Part shown: positions 51,276-63,600 of the stretch, piece after piece
How the letters are laid out: each line of letters opens with the position of its first letter
Position numbering within the stretch: position 1 is the stretch's first letter
Assembly (NCBI RefSeq): GCF_000150955.2
Contig: NC_011679.1
Coordinates: 682,001-746,000 of the forward strand
From: Phaeodactylum tricornutum CCAP 1055/1
Lineage: Eukaryota; Bacillariophyta; Bacillariophyceae; Surirellales; Neidiaceae
Direction of reading: 5' to 3'
Length of the DNA: 64,000 nt
The notes under the pieces: model-generated
What the model was told of the DNA's origin: nothing
What the model saw: only the letters and a program-made list of their open reading frames with translations
Databases searched by the model: none
Made by a program: the position numbers and the translations under genes

Positions 51276-54200
51276 TCAATCTTCGCCTTTGAGACTTTCG
51301 ATTGCCTGCTGCGGGGAAATGAAATCGCATGCGACCAGCAAGTTACGCATTTCGTCACCTATCGCACCCGTCGTGAGCCAGCGATTCCAATCGCTCTTGT
51401 TGCTTTTTTGAAATGCATTGAAGCAATCTTGCAGCTTTGATTTTAATCTTGACAGTTTATCGGCACTCCGAAGACGCTGTTGAACCGAGACGAGCTGCAC
51501 GTAGACCCCGAGAATATTCGTTAAACCAAGTCGATGACCGCTACCAAACAAAACCTCCGTGGGAACGCCCGAAATAATATCAAGGAGCGCCATCCAGACT
51601 GGTTCAGTATATTTGTATCCCCAATGCCGCACCACTACTGACACCATGCCAGCATGAGGCAAATTCGCTTCCAAAGGTTCTCCAGGATGTTTACCCCGTA
51701 CCAGCCCTCGGATATTACTTCCTGGACAATCATCAACTTGTGCATCGCGCCACAGTCGACTTATAATAAACGGGGACTTCCGAAAGAACAAGAGGGGATG
51801 CTTTCGTGCAACATTGGCAAGGCATTTTGATATTTTGCTTTCTCCAATAAAGAGAGAATTTATCATTTCCTCGATCTGGTCGTCGGTGTTGGAACTCCAG
51901 CATTCCCACTCCGATACGTGCATTTCCGATGCTTCTAATAACGCGCCGCGGACAGAGCTTGGTCCAAGGTTTATTCCGTACGGATGGGCAATATAAAGAC
52001 GAAGGAGCAGTGTATTCCCCACCATGTGATTACTGTTCGATCCAGAATCCAGGCCACCGAGGATAAAATCAGCCGCGAATTGGACACTTTGACCTCCTTT
52101 CACGAGCTGCAATAATAATCGAAAAGATAGCGGCTCACTAGCGTGCGTAAAGCTGTCTTCACTCTCGCCTTCGAGGCCTCCGATAATGACCTGGAGCATG
52201 ACTGCGAAATCACTTTCAGATACCCCGGGAAAACTGCTGGCTTCAACTTCAGTGAAAGTCAATAAGCTCTTCTCGAAAACCAATACAAAAAAGGAGACGA
52301 TACGATCGTAACAGAATTCCTCTGGATTCGCATCCTTAACCTTCTTCAGTATCCAACGGGAACACTCTTGTACATTCCGCTGGCTCCAACAAGCCACACA
52401 CTGAGACACGAGTCGTTGGAAAGTCTGATTCTCAAATTTCGAAGAGCAAAAGATGTGTTTCCATAGCTTTTCATCGGTTGCGTCTCGGCTGAGCCTAGGA
52501 ACCCATTTGAGGACGGCGCTCGTTGCGCAAGACTTAGGGTGTGCAATTCTAGCGTAGACATCGAGCATTTGCACAGCCTTAAAACAACGGTCTTTTGGCT
52601 GTAATGCGCAAAGCCTTTCATCCCAATCGTTAGAAGACTGGGAGAGGAACTCTGCCTTCACAAAGGAGGCATCGGATCTGGAATGGTCGCTTTGGGATAC
52701 CTTCGGAGGGCTCCACTTTTTGAAATTTATGAAATGTAGATCTTCGGATTCTATGTTGCTCTCCATTTCAACATGATTACCAACGCTCCGGGCTCCAATC
52801 TCGGTCAGTGAAGGAGACCTTTCACCGACACGCGAAAGCAACCTAGGATTTTCAGTTTTTAGATTTTTCGGCTTTGCTTTGCAGGCTTTACTTGCATTTG
52901 TCGAGCATTCGGCTGAAAGCCAGTCAAGAAAAGTTCTAGAAACTTTCAGTGGATCAAGACCCAAATCGATATTGTTTAATCGAATGTAGGCCGAAAGTCG
53001 TCCAAGTAGCTTGCGAGAAATGTCCCTGCGCCGCCCAACCCTCCCAATGTCCCACTCGCTTGATGCTGATGGGGTAAGTAGCGAGCGGTAAAGTAACACG
53101 CTGTTCTGAGCTGAATCACCTAAGCGCCCTAATCGATTTAGCATTGTCAACAGAGACGCTTTTGGCAGGCCAGAGCAAAGCAACAATCGCGGCAAAAATT
53201 CATCGGGGGCAGACATAGCCGCGCGTCGTGCAATAAGGTCGCTGCGTGATTTCGCCAATAAGATCCACTGATGTAGAATGAGAGTTTGTCAGACTCCAAT
53301 TTGCACCAAGTTCAATCCAATTTTGGATCATTTGTACATACCGATTCAACTTTAACCGCATCAATACTTGTTCCAAACATCTTTGCGCTTGCCAGCCCGC
53401 CTGCTGTTTCGATCGCATTTTTATTTTCGTCACGGCTCGGCCTCGTAAATGCGTTCATTAAATTAGTAACCAAGACACGGACATCGTCGTCTTCCTTTAC
53501 CTTTGACACATTGTCTTCTCTCCAGATACTCAACAGTACGCAGACAGATTTCAGTAGATCCAGGGATACGCAAACGGCGCCCTCGCCGATGGGCGTTGGA
53601 TAGAGTGTGATATTGACTTCGCTGGTATTAGATTGCATAGCGGTTAGTTGCCTTCGGCGGGCGAGTCGGCTGCATTCTTCATGCAAAACACGGACTGCTA
53701 GACAGCGAAGGTCACGAAAAGCGTCAAGAACATCCGCATAAATCGTAGGTCGAGATGATATCAAGTGCAGAAGGATGGGAGGGAAACCCGAAACTGTAGC
53801 GACGTCTTGCGCAGTCGCAAACTGCATGTGGTCATGCAACCCTATGACGAGCATCCTCAGAACACTGCCACGTTCACAGTCTGCGGCCATAGTCTAAACA
53901 AAAAATGAATGAGATATTGATGAACGAAGCAGTGTGGGACACATTGACAACATACCATGTGCTTGATTGAGTAGCTGACAAGCGCCTTGGCATAGGATAA
54001 AGATAGAATATTCGCAATCCACGACTTCGAAGCGTGCCCATCGCTTTCTGTATTCACAAGAGAATCTTGTAGTACTCTACGCGCGCACTTTCTTCGCTCT
54101 GGCTTGGGACTCGCAACGTCAGACAGCAACAAGTCCAATGCTCTAATTGCATCCAATTCACCAAAGGAACCTTTGAGAGAACCTTTTACATGGTCAAGTA

Positions 54201-57200
54201 GCGGGGATGAGAGTTCCTTCAATTGGACTCTCTCTTCACCCTCCGTGCCATATGCCCTTAGGAGAAGGAAGCACGCAGCATTTGAAGGGAGTCTTGCTAT
54301 AGTGTCAGGTAACCGTGAAATTATTGGAATCAACCATTCGTAAGCTCTTTCAATCGCTCCGCGAGTCGTTTCGCCGATTGTCATCAATAAAAAATCAGGT
54401 TTGACCGAACGTTGGAAAGTGTCGGAGATTTGAAACATTTTTTCTATCGAGAGTAGAAGATCGGCAGACTCTCGAGGTGGCTTGCGGGCAGGTCCATCTG
54501 GATCCCACAACATAATGGATTTCTGAGCTATGCGAAGGCTTGCTTTCCGTTTGCTCGCTTCTACTAGTTCAAGAGATGCAATTTTTTCTTGTTGTTGCTT
54601 CTGTAGCCGCTTGGAGACTCTGGATCCTGACTTGTTCGAGATCTTTTGGCCCACTTTGGGAGGCAGAAACAGAAGTTCCGCAATGCGATTTTCCTATTAT
54701 CAGAGAGTCTGCTTAGTCCAATTGTGCTCCTATGACTAATATCACCAAAAAAACTTCGCGGCACTCACCTCACCGCGTGCACTTTGCTCGGCATTTTTCG
54801 TTTCGTCTCTCATTCTTTCATCACAATCTACCGTAGGAAATCGATACCGAAGCGAGGTCACCATTTTGATGAGAGACCTCAAAGTCGGGTGGTCCTTCCA
54901 AAGGACGGTACCTAAATTATCAGGTGAAGCTGCACACATAACGAGTGCGAGCTTTGCAAATCAAAACGATTATGTGAGAAGTGAGCCAAATGCCGTCTAG
55001 AAGTAATTTTTTGACGTACCATAGTAACTCGCCACCAGTGTCCCGGGAGAGCAAGTCTAAAGAGATCAACCAACGGGGTAAGACACGATGTGCAACACGC
55101 GTGGAAAGAGGAATAAAAAAAGCAAGTACATTAACGCACCTTGGGTATTGAGAGTCAATGTGATCGCTTGATATTTCATGATCTTCAAAGATTCTCATTT
55201 TGTTGGCTCCGTTGCCCTCAAGTGATCGATGAGGCTGATACTGTACCAACGCGTACATTTCCCAAACCAACATTGGGTCCGTTATCTTCATGTTTCCTCT
55301 TCGTCGGGTGGTGCAACACTCAAAGAGATGTTCCAGAAGTTGTAAAGCCATATCGGCAGATACCCCGTTTTGCTTAGAAGTGGCAGATTTGACAACAATC
55401 CAAATGATGTCATCATCAACTTCGTTTCCATATATGCAACAAAGCTTGATCCTCTCTAACTCAATGCCCCAGTCCGTATTGTTGGCTGGCAGCGACGGAT
55501 CTTCCAATGGGCATACGAACTGCTTCATTATAGGTGAGTCGGGCTCTTCAATGAAAAGCAAGCAGCGCATTAATCGTAACCAAGCTGGAATTTTGAGACT
55601 GTCCTGCGAGTTCAGTATGCTGCTATAGTCTGGGGGCCCCGCTCCCACGCATCCGTTAGTTTCCTCCGTTCTATTCTGTTTTCTATCCAGCCTTTCTCGA
55701 ATCCGCGGTCCGTAGTCTGAGCAACACCAAGACAACAAAAGCATCCTGACAGCTTTCAATGACTTGCGTAAAGATACTACCGCCTTGTCAATGGTAATTT
55801 CATCTACTGGACTCTGTTGAAGTCTAGTCGAGAGATGCTCTGGTACAAACGGTGCAACGAGTAAAGTCACACACTGCAGAAGAAGACGCGCTTTGTCTTC
55901 TTCCTCTTTTATTGACCATACTTGAACGTCTACGTCGAATGACAAAAGTGCATCAAGAAGAGCATATCCATCAAATGAACGACCCAATTCAGTAGCTATG
56001 GAACGTAATAGAGATCGGAGCATTTTAACCACCCGTTCCCTACGAGTGCGTATTTGTTCATCCTGATTGCTGATCTCGTCTGATGGTGCCACAAGCATCA
56101 TTAGTAGAGACGCAGCCATTGCCTCATACGAAACTTGCGGGTTTACAACCTTATGGATAGCAGCAATCATTTTCAGCTGATCAGAAGTCGACGAACCGTT
56201 GTGTTGAGCAAGATTCATCTCTCCTAGTATTTTCGAGTACATGTGATTGACAACTGTTGCCGTCGGTATCCGGCTGGCGATGGCCGTAATGTTCTCAACG
56301 TGAGCGTTGATCTATTCAAAAGGCTCCAATGAGTTCATGTTTGCAGTTACGGACAAATCCCAAACGGATGGATGTTCTTACCTGATTCGCTTTGAGCTTC
56401 ATCTCGAGGATGCTGTTGATCGCTTCAATATCGTCTGGCAGAGGGGGGTCTAGATTGCGCATGAGCTGAACAGTTGCAGCAAAAAGGGTTCGGCTAAGTC
56501 CAGCCAAGGCAGGAGACTGAAGCCACTTCTCAAGGTTGGATGCGATTTGACGGCGTACTCCAGGAATTGTTGCGAAAGATGGCAGGGTTTGTAGAAGGCT
56601 GGAATTTTGCTTGGACTTCATCTCGAGACGCTCTGACAGCGATTGACAAACGAATTCGTGAGCAAGATCGAGATTGGCGTCGAAGAAACGCTGTCGAATG
56701 GGTTCCAGAATCACATTTGAAAAAACCTTTGGATAGAGCTCTATCTCGAGCCTGGGACGTAGCTTCTCGGATGTTTTCGAAGATCCATTTGAGGAGAATA
56801 GGAGAACAGAAGGGGTATTTAATCTGGACTCTCCACCCTGCGAATTACTGTCCTGTGAACCCGTTGTTGTCAAGACTTCCTCATCCTCTTCACCAGAAGA
56901 CGAGTCCTCACCTGAACGTACTCTCCGAACTGAGTTTAAAATACAGTTGTGTTCATCAGCAGAACTTGAATGTTCCTCTATCGGCAATTCGTTGGCTTCC
57001 ATTTCGTACGTCATAGACATAGACCTGTCACGGCCAATTTTAATTGAAGAAATGCCGCCACGCTCCACGTCATGCGATGAAGCAAGATGCTTTGTTTTCC
57101 CATTTGGAGTTGTATGGACACTTGTGAGGCTAAAATGTCGGTAAGCCTCGGCAACACTTGACGCATCCTTCTTCATTTGATCCGAAGTTTCAGTCGCGTA

Positions 57201-58072
57201 CACGTCGATATGAACAAGTGCCAAATTCTGCACCAGCATTCGACAACCCTCGTCATCCACCCAAAGTCTCGGACCGAAACAATCGTCGGCATACGCCCGT
57301 ATCAGCGGTGCCGGCCAGTGATCCAGATGCATCAAGGCCATGTATAATATTGTGGATACCAATTGTGCCAGGTTGAATGTCGGCTGACTTGCGGTATAGA
57401 CCTTATTTCGAACGGTAGGGACAGGCGAGTGCATCGTTTTTAGCATTTTGGTACCTCTATTTTCTGGAGGCTCATTGATAACCGATGAAGATCGCTTGCG
57501 TCCGGCAAGAAGATTGGGAGCAGCTGTCGATGAACCGTTTCCATCCGACGACTCCGCATCACTGTTATACGGCAATTGCAAACATCTCAAAAGCGCCCGA
57601 AACAGAGTGCCATCCTGTAAGACTGCATGCACAGCGGGAATTTGCTCCGAAGTTGATAATATAGTACTGTTCCTTTCTTCATGTCTACTTTCAACAATGA
57701 CACAAAAAGAGAGACAGGGAGAATTGAGGTATGAGAAGCTTTGTTGGATTAATGGGATTGGCAAGTCTCTAGCTAGCGGACCGGAAACCCTAAGCATTGT
57801 GTTTTAGATTTCAAAGCGATTTCAAACGACGACAGGCTCGAAAGAACCCAATCGCGAATTAGCTGAAAATCGGAAAAGAGAAACTGGAGTACGCACCGAA
57901 CCCGGAAAATAGTTTGTTGATCGACTTTCAAATGACACAAAAGACCGATCGCGGCGACGTAAAGCTCCGCAATCTTCTTTGGATGACTCTGAGAAACATC
58001 TTGAGAGACTTCTTTGAGCTGCCGGATCGAATCATCCAGGTTTGGCGGCGCTGGGGTCGTAGATTCCGTCAT
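51276..58072 (-). CDS. INTS1: Integrator complex subunit 1-like (INTS1)
   Basis: Largest scaffold of Integrator, which cleaves nascent snRNA and paused mRNA transcripts. Seven exons: 58072 to about 57790, about 57690 to 56382, 56311 to about 55030, about 54955 to 54769, 54693-53956, 53893-53342 and 53267-51276. Precise ends are given where the GT-AG phase is clear; introns 1 and 3 are unresolved. The total is about 2100 aa, close to animal INTS1 (about 2190). Diagnostic stretches are LALVMCAASPDNLGTVLWKDHP, IMLWDPDGPARKPPRESADLL and, near the end, NVARKHPLLFFRKSPFI. It is helical-repeat, with an acidic Ser-rich loop in exon 2. Homology is by pattern, so boundaries are provisional. Confidence 0.72.
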
Positions 58073-58624
58073 GGCGAGACAACGTCCGGAGACTGAACGT
58101 TTCGTGTGCAGTCATATACTAAATATCACCGTAGAAATCTACGTTGGATCGTTTTTCGGTGTTTTTTCGTGCTTACCTCGCCCGAGTCAAAACCTAAAAA
58201 AATTAACTACCTACCCCAATGCTGGCGACCGTAAGGAAGACCCCGCGCTAAGTATGGGAAGACTTTACTTGTTGTAAAGCAAATGTTAAAGTTCATACTG
58301 ATAGCTGACTGGACATGAGCTAGATCCTATTTTTTTTGTAGAACGGTCTCGTAGGCTTTGTTTCGAATCCTAAGGGCATACCCGTGCCTTTCTTTTGCTC
58401 AATGAACACACTTACTGTATTTTTCATCGAATCTGGTCATGCATATTCAAAACTCACTGCAGTCATAACATTTGAAATAGCCAGAAGTGTTATCTGGTTT
58501 TGCATTTCGTTTCAGATTTCATATGCTAGAACAAGACGTTTTCAGAAACAATTGGAGCAGGACAAACGATGTGACCGCTATTTCACCAAGGCTGTTTTTG
58601 AGTACTTTTAGTACTCATTGTTGT
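58073..58624. other. Spacer between INTS1 and the oxygenase gene
   Basis: 552 bp with no supported gene. A plus ORF at 58384-58611 lacks any domain. A T8 run is at about 58330. Confidence 0.35.
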
Positions 58625-59590
58625 CTATGATGCTGAAATAAGCATCCCAACCCCTACCGTGATGAGGGAGGCTGCAACGCCCATCAGTGCGACTCGCGTT
58701 GGATTGAGATCCACACCTGCTAGTTCCCCAATATCGGTACTCGCCACGGGTCGGTTATACCAACCGATGATGGCGACACGCTCCTTCTGTGTATCTAGGA
58801 CTTCGTGTGGAATGGCGTTGCTTCGGAACAGGACCAACGTACCACTCTGAGGCAAGACATCGCGGCATTGCGCTTCTTCCCCTGCTGGTAATTCGTCATC
58901 ACCAGAGTCGAAATGTAACCGTAGTTGTCCACCGTCTTGTTCATTCCAATCCTTATTGAGATACAGCAGAAGCGAATACTCTCGTAATGTTGAAGCCGAG
59001 CCTGGAATTGCGTCACGATGCCTTCGGTAGAAACCTCCTTGCGGATAGAACGCATACAAGAGCTCCGTCAGCTGACTGTCCAACGGTTTGCCAAAATGAC
59101 TGTTCAAATCGGCCTTGACTTGGTCCAGAATCACGTAAAGTTGATCCCTATAGGCGCTCGGGAAAGTCTTTAGTTTGGTAGGCCCCAAAAAGCAGCTTTC
59201 AGCGACGCGAATGTTGGTATTGAGCTTGTTGGTTGCGTCTTGACGGATCTTGGCCACTGTGAATTTTTCGGCCTGGCGAAGGTCCTGAACGTCTTGACGC
59301 AGAGCGGTTTGTAACGACTCCGGCAAAAAGTCACAAATTACGACGTACTGATTCTCCGAAAGCTCTCGTAGGTGTCGAGGCTCCAGCCGTGGAATGTCGG
59401 TTGCGATACCGGGAACCGAAGTGGACACGCCGAACAACCGAGAATTTACAATGCTCGATGAAAATGACGGAGTCGACGCTCTCTGTATTGATTCAGTCGG
59501 ACCATACAACTTGGAAGAAGACAACCAACTTTGCGCCGTCTGGAATAATAACAAGAGAAAAAGTTGGGAAAAGCCGGGACCAAAGCCCAT
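58625..59590 (-). CDS. 2-oxoglutarate/Fe(II)-dependent oxygenase, tail-anchored
   Basis: 321 aa from ATG 59590 (MGFGPGFSQLFLLLLFQTAQSW), which gives a clean signal peptide; the longer frame upstream lacks one. The fold is that of prolyl-4-hydroxylase-like dioxygenases: iron ligands His and Asp in YRRHRDAIPGS, the second His in AIPHEVLDT and the 2OG-binding Arg in KERVAIIGWYNRP. DWNEQDGGQLRLHF is a standard strand pair. A final hydrophobic helix (VALMGVAASLITVGVGMLIS) could anchor it in the ER, Golgi or plastid membrane. The hydroxylated substrate is unknown. Intronless. Confidence 0.85.
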   Translation of the reverse strand: MGFGPGFSQLFLLLLFQTAQSWLSSSKLYGPTESIQRASTPSFSSSIVNSRLFGVSTSVPGIATDIPRLEPRHLRELSENQYVVICDFLPESLQTALRQDVQDLRQAEKFTVAKIRQDATNKLNTNIRVAESCFLGPTKLKTFPSAYRDQLYVILDQVKADLNSHFGKPLDSQLTELLYAFYPQGGFYRRHRDAIPGSASTLREYSLLLYLNKDWNEQDGGQLRLHFDSGDDELPAGEEAQCRDVLPQSGTLVLFRSNAIPHEVLDTQKERVAIIGWYNRPVASTDIGELAGVDLNPTRVALMGVAASLITVGVGMLISAS

Positions 59591-60007
59591 GGTGTTTTGT
59601 TTTCGGTTTTGATTTCGATTTCTGATATGTGACACGGAGGAGCGCCTACCAGTACCTGGTACATGTAAGAAGAGCATTCGTGTGATGTTTTGGATACATT
59701 CGTGAGTACCGTATGAATTGATCGAAGATGACGACAGGAAAGTCTTTTTCTGGCTCTGGAGGAACATAACCCAATGTATTTGGCCAACAGCCACACATCG
59801 AAACGATTGTCGCGGGCTCCGAACAGTAGGAAAACTCGTGCTTTTTGGTTGGACTCCACCTTTCCATGCCGTTGCCTGTGCTTAGGAACCTAAGGATGAC
59901 TGGCCCGTCGTATTACCAGTCAACAGGAAACGTCGTCTGGCGCATCATCTCAACATTATACTCTCTGCTGTCTGTGTGAGCGGATACACGGTATTGTCTT
60001 TGAAAAG
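59591..60007. promoter_or_regulatory. Divergent promoter region oxygenase/TCTP
   Basis: 417 bp between outward-facing starts. No distinct motif was recognised. Confidence 0.3.
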
Positions 60008-60713
60008 ATGATCATTTACAAGTGTCGCTTTAGCGGAGATGAAATGCTCTCCGATGCCTTCAAGCCTGTCCCGGTCAAAGACGAGGACGGCAACGAAGTT
60101 CCGGGACTGATTCAGATTCAGTCTCAAAAAGTCAGCAAGGTATGTGACCAACGGGCGCTATGGTTGCGTCATCTCGTCCTCATGAAACGATTGTGCCGGT
60201 TGCATGGTGACGCATGCACCAAAAGAAGCGCTGCCGTCATCCAATTTCCAAATTATTGGTTCGATGGTGCGTTCGCTCACTAGTGCAATTTCGTTCGCGT
60301 AGGATACCGGTGGCAGCATTGATATCGGCTGCGGAAATGAATTTGGAGGAGGGGACGATGAGGGTGCTGATTCTGGTGCTGAGCTCGTCAACAATGTCGT
60401 AGATGAGACTTTTGGATTTGACCTGCACGAGATCCCAATGGGCAAAAAAGACATAAAGGAATACCTTCAGCTTTATTGCAAGAATCTTCGGGCCAAGCTC
60501 AAGGAAGACGATAAAGTTACGGGGCCGGAAGTCAAGGCTTTTACGCAGGCAGCTCCGGCCTTCTGCAAATGGATTCTTTCCAAGTACGATGATATGCAGT
60601 TCTTTACCAGTAGCTCGATGGACCCGGATGGTAGTATGGCCTTTGCCTACTACGAGGATGTCGATCCTCTCTTTGTTTTTATCAAAGCTGGTCTGATTGA
60701 AGAAAAATGTTAA
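60008..60713 (+). CDS. TCTP: Translationally controlled tumour protein (TCTP)
   Basis: Exons 60008-60139 and 60303-60713, joined in phase 0 across a 163-nt intron, give 180 aa (family about 172). TCTP is an abundant cytosolic Mss4-fold protein linked to growth control and translation. Recognisable parts: MIIYKCRFSGDEMLSDAF, the acidic loop near GGDDEGADSGAE, the helical hairpin KEYLQLYCKNLRAKLKE, the PEVKAFTQAAPAFCKWILSKYD region and the terminal FIKAGLIEEKC, which matches the usual KDGLxxEKC end. TCTP mRNAs are typically translation-regulated; nothing in this sequence shows it. Confidence 0.92.
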
Positions 60714-60929
60714 CCACATCTTTAGAGGTTTCATCCCGTCTCGAATATACTACGCGTAGGCTTGGGCACCTTTCGAAAGCCTAGGAAGTCACAGACGCTA
60801 ACTATACTTGTAGATAGATAATCAGACTCCACAGAGAAACTCCTAAGCACTACATCTTAATTCAGAACTAAACTATAAAGCGTCAGAAGGCCCTTTCTGC
60901 ATCTGTACAACGAAGAGAAGAAAGAAACC

Positions 60930-61416
60930 CTAATATCGCACGTGTTCGCAGTCTTCCTCTTCTAAAACCATATTGGGAATGCCGTCCCGTACCGGAAATT
61001 CTCGACCTGTCGCCGGGCACGTTAAAATTCCTTGGATCAAATGAACGTTCATCAAGACGTGATGCAATGCCTCTAAAAACTCTGGGTCTTCGGCCAAATC
61101 TTCAGTCAAGACTGGTGGTAGCGTTGGAATTCCCAGTTGAGACGCAGCCTAATAATAGCAACGAAACACATTTGGCAAAGCATCAGGGTATGTTCCCAAT
61201 ACTTGCTTTCGGCATTGCAAAGCACTAATTTCGTACCTCAATTAGAGCCGACCAATCAAGGGTCGAAAGTAGCCCCTCAACAAAGACTAAACGATGTTCA
61301 TCGAAAGGACAGCTGTCCTTTACTTCTACCTCGGTTGCAGTTATTCTCAACGGAAAACCTTTTCCTTTGGCCGCCGCTGCATTATTTCGAAGCGCGTTGT
61401 GCGTTAATAATCTCAT
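60930..61416 (-). CDS. TRM112: tRNA methyltransferase activator TRM112
   Basis: Small zinc-binding partner that activates several methyltransferases (for tRNA, 18S rRNA and release factor eRF1). Exons 61416-61237 and 61148-60930, joined in phase 0 across an 88-nt intron, give 132 aa. The starting MRLLTHNALR is the family signature, followed by GFPLRITATEVEV and LDWSALIE. After splicing come AASQLGIPTLPP, EDPEFLEALHHVLMNVHLIQGILTCPATGREFPVRDGIPNMVL, with the C-terminal zinc ligand Cys in LTCPATGREFPV. The family ends in the same IPNMLL type tail. The length fits (about 125). Confidence 0.92.
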
Positions 61417-62083
61417 AATTGACAGTAAATGAGAGTGAAATGTCAGATGAAGAGGATTATTTCTTTAGACTCTGGGTTCAGTCGCAACTGAGATACTACT
61501 GCAATGGTATGGCCCTATCAGCTAAAAAGAATATCTTCCGGCGCAGCCTATACACACTCTCTACAGGAGACGTCGGTTTCACTATCAGATGCTTTCTTTC
61601 GTCGTCTCCAATTGCCAAGAATTTGAAGCGAGCAGCCCACATCATTTCCACCATTTTTCACAGTCAGTCAGAGCTCTGTCTCACAAGAGCTTTTGAACTT
61701 TTACAATACAAACATTTGAATTTATCAATTCGTATTTTTCATTTATTGATAGTCATTTACGTTTCGATACCTGTCGCCGTGGTGGTTGGTACCTTGTTTT
61801 TAGAAAGACAATTTCAATACTTGCCCGTGCAATAAAGACTACTATGCAATTTGTTGCCTCATCCAGGAGGCCTAATCATGCCTGAGCAAGCCGAGCTGAG
61901 ATTGTTCCGGCAAAACAAAGAGGAAGGTAGTTTACCTACATGGCAGTTGTTGAGACCAAGCGAGCATGAAAATCTGCTCAAAACGACTACAAATATGATT
62001 CTCCTCGTCGCTTGCCATTTGAGAAAGCCGGATGCATTTCTACAGCATCGAAGACTCTAGTCAGCAGCATACTTTCTTGGAAG
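61417..62083. other. Spacer between TRM112 and the DUF6824 gene
   Basis: 667 bp. An ORF from ATG 61440 (132 codons, with one hydrophobic segment near its end) begins only 23 bp from the TRM112 start, so it is not accepted as a gene. An ATG-initiated ORF at 61878 (MPEQAELRLFRQNK) could be a first exon of the next gene, but no clear splice junction was found. Confidence 0.35.
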
Positions 62084-62452
62084 ATGGAGGAAGAAATTCT
62101 TGGATTGAATCGGCAAGAGCACCAAATTGGTCCGTACGATATAAAATATGGGCGACACAGAGACGCCTTCAATAATGTTGGCAATCGTCGTTTTCGCATT
62201 ACTATAAGTCTAAACATTGAACGCTACCTCGCAGCTTCTACGCGTAGAGAAAAAGCTGAAGTCATCGGCTCCATTATCGAGCTGGTGGAAGGAAACGGCG
62301 GGTATTTCCTTAAATGGAGCGTACAGCGACAAGACTGGATCGCTTTAAATTCCAAGCAGGCAAGAGCGAAGGTAGGGCATGCCATGCGCGATATGATTAC
62401 CGCTCGAGATAGCTTAGATGCAGAAAATGGTGCTCACTCTTTTGTCGAATAG
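62084..62452 (+). CDS. DUF6824 domain protein
   Basis: 122 aa from ATG 62084 (MEEEILGLNRQ); the ORF upstream starts with TTG. The DUF6824 pattern is PYDIKYGRHRDAFNNVGNRRFRITI, corresponding to the usual DVLxGRG..NNHxGN motif, followed by the basic helix RREKAEVIGSIIELVEGNGGYFLKW. This family is greatly expanded in diatoms and is thought to bind nucleic acid, but its role is not established. The GRHRD version is less canonical than GRG. An extra upstream exon is possible. Confidence 0.6.
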   Translation: MEEEILGLNRQEHQIGPYDIKYGRHRDAFNNVGNRRFRITISLNIERYLAASTRREKAEVIGSIIELVEGNGGYFLKWSVQRQDWIALNSKQARAKVGHAMRDMITARDSLDAENGAHSFVE

Positions 62453-63040
62453 CTCGTCGGCCAGCGCAGCTGCTTCAGTGCCAAGGAAGATCAATCTTCT
62501 ACCTCACATATCAATAGTTATCATTCTCGAGCGAGATACAAAATAGGTTCAGTTCAGAGAGCATCTTCTTGATGCGAGCAAAATCTCGGATCTGACTTCA
62601 TCTAGCGGCAAAATTCCCAAGGACTCAAGAGGTCATGCATACTAAGAAGCCCGCGACCTGTTGCATAAAAAGAGATATTGATCATTGGTGGCTTCATTGG
62701 TTTAATTTTGCGGTGAAACCTCTTGCGCAGGCACCAATTGCTGTCGCATACCATAAAAATTAAAATTGTTCTCTGACCTGTGTACATCATGATGGACAAT
62801 GCCAATCCGAGGCGCGAACTCTCGTTTGGCAAAAGTGGACCAAAGTTATCAGGAGTCTGACATAAGAAAGGTCCGAGGCAAGCTTGCATAATAAGAACAT
62901 GTTGTGCTTTCCACATTCACAGTCAAGAACACACACCAACGCAAATCAAATGACCTCACTTCCAACTCAAAATGCTCTTACAAGAATCAGAGGTGTCTGA
63001 TCCCTCCAGTTTCTTTGTCAGTGATCCAACTAGTAGTATT
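62453..63040. other. Spacer, unclear coding content
   Basis: 588 bp. A minus ORF at 62602-62916 has no recognised domain or neighbour support. TTCACAGTCAAG lies at about 62914-62925. Confidence 0.3.
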
Positions 63041-63600
63041 TTACGATGTAGTTCCTTTCATCGGTAGAAAGTCTTGAGATAACTGCGTAACATTCGAACT
63101 TACATCAGTCATTTCCAAGATAAACACTTACTGTAGCGAATGTGTTCTCACTGTCAATCACTTTGAGTGTCAAAGTTATCTTCTCCAACGACATAATTTT
63201 GCTCACAGTCGTTATATCTACGCTTTCGTTACCTTCGATGTCGTCCATTATATAGGAATCCAGGTTTGCATCCTTCGTTCCATAAATATAAGTCTCAACG
63301 TAATCTACCCTAAAACATTTAACAGGAAATCAGACTCAATCTGAAAGAAAGCGTTCAAAGTAGTCATCTCGTTCAAAAACAGTTTGTAAGGTTGGGGATG
63401 CTCGGACACCTCGCAGTCCAACAATGCTAATTTGGTCGATTTGCACTTACAATTAGGCTGCCCGTCGCTAACATTTTTCGCTTTTTCAACGAATGAAGCT
63501 TAAGTGTTCCTTTTGTGAAATACGACTCCGTTCCCGAATGAAAGAATAAATAGGGGACAGCTTCTGCACATTTGATATCTCAAATGTTGAATCAAGTCAC
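63041..63600 (-). CDS. Possible 3' part of an unrecognised spliced gene
   Basis: Minus-strand coding-like pieces can be chained: an upstream stretch ending at 63451 (KCAEAVPYLFFHSGTESY), a short piece 63409-63381 (VSEHPQPYKL), 63309-63132 (VDYVETYIYGTKD, NLDSYIMDDIEG, LEKITLTLKVID) and a last exon 63082-63041 (LSQDFLPMKGTTS) ending in TAA. Phases agree and donors at 63450 and 63131 are GTAAGT. Two putative introns are only 41 and 49 nt, short for this organism, and one donor is GTTTTT, so the model is uncertain or the gene is decayed. No family recognised; the 5' end is unknown. Confidence 0.3.

Noticed and set aside
58355-58380. TTTCGAATCC resembling a tRNA T-loop
   Set aside because: No D-arm, anticodon arm or matching acceptor stem could be found around it.
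61440-61835. 132-codon plus-strand ORF as a gene
   Set aside because: Starts 23 bp from the TRM112 start on the other strand, has no domain, and composition is like intergenic sequence.
62602-62916. 104-codon minus ORF as a gene
   Set aside because: No domain and no neighbouring support; the start lies at a repeat-motif copy and the frame has no clear protein-like pattern beyond its middle.
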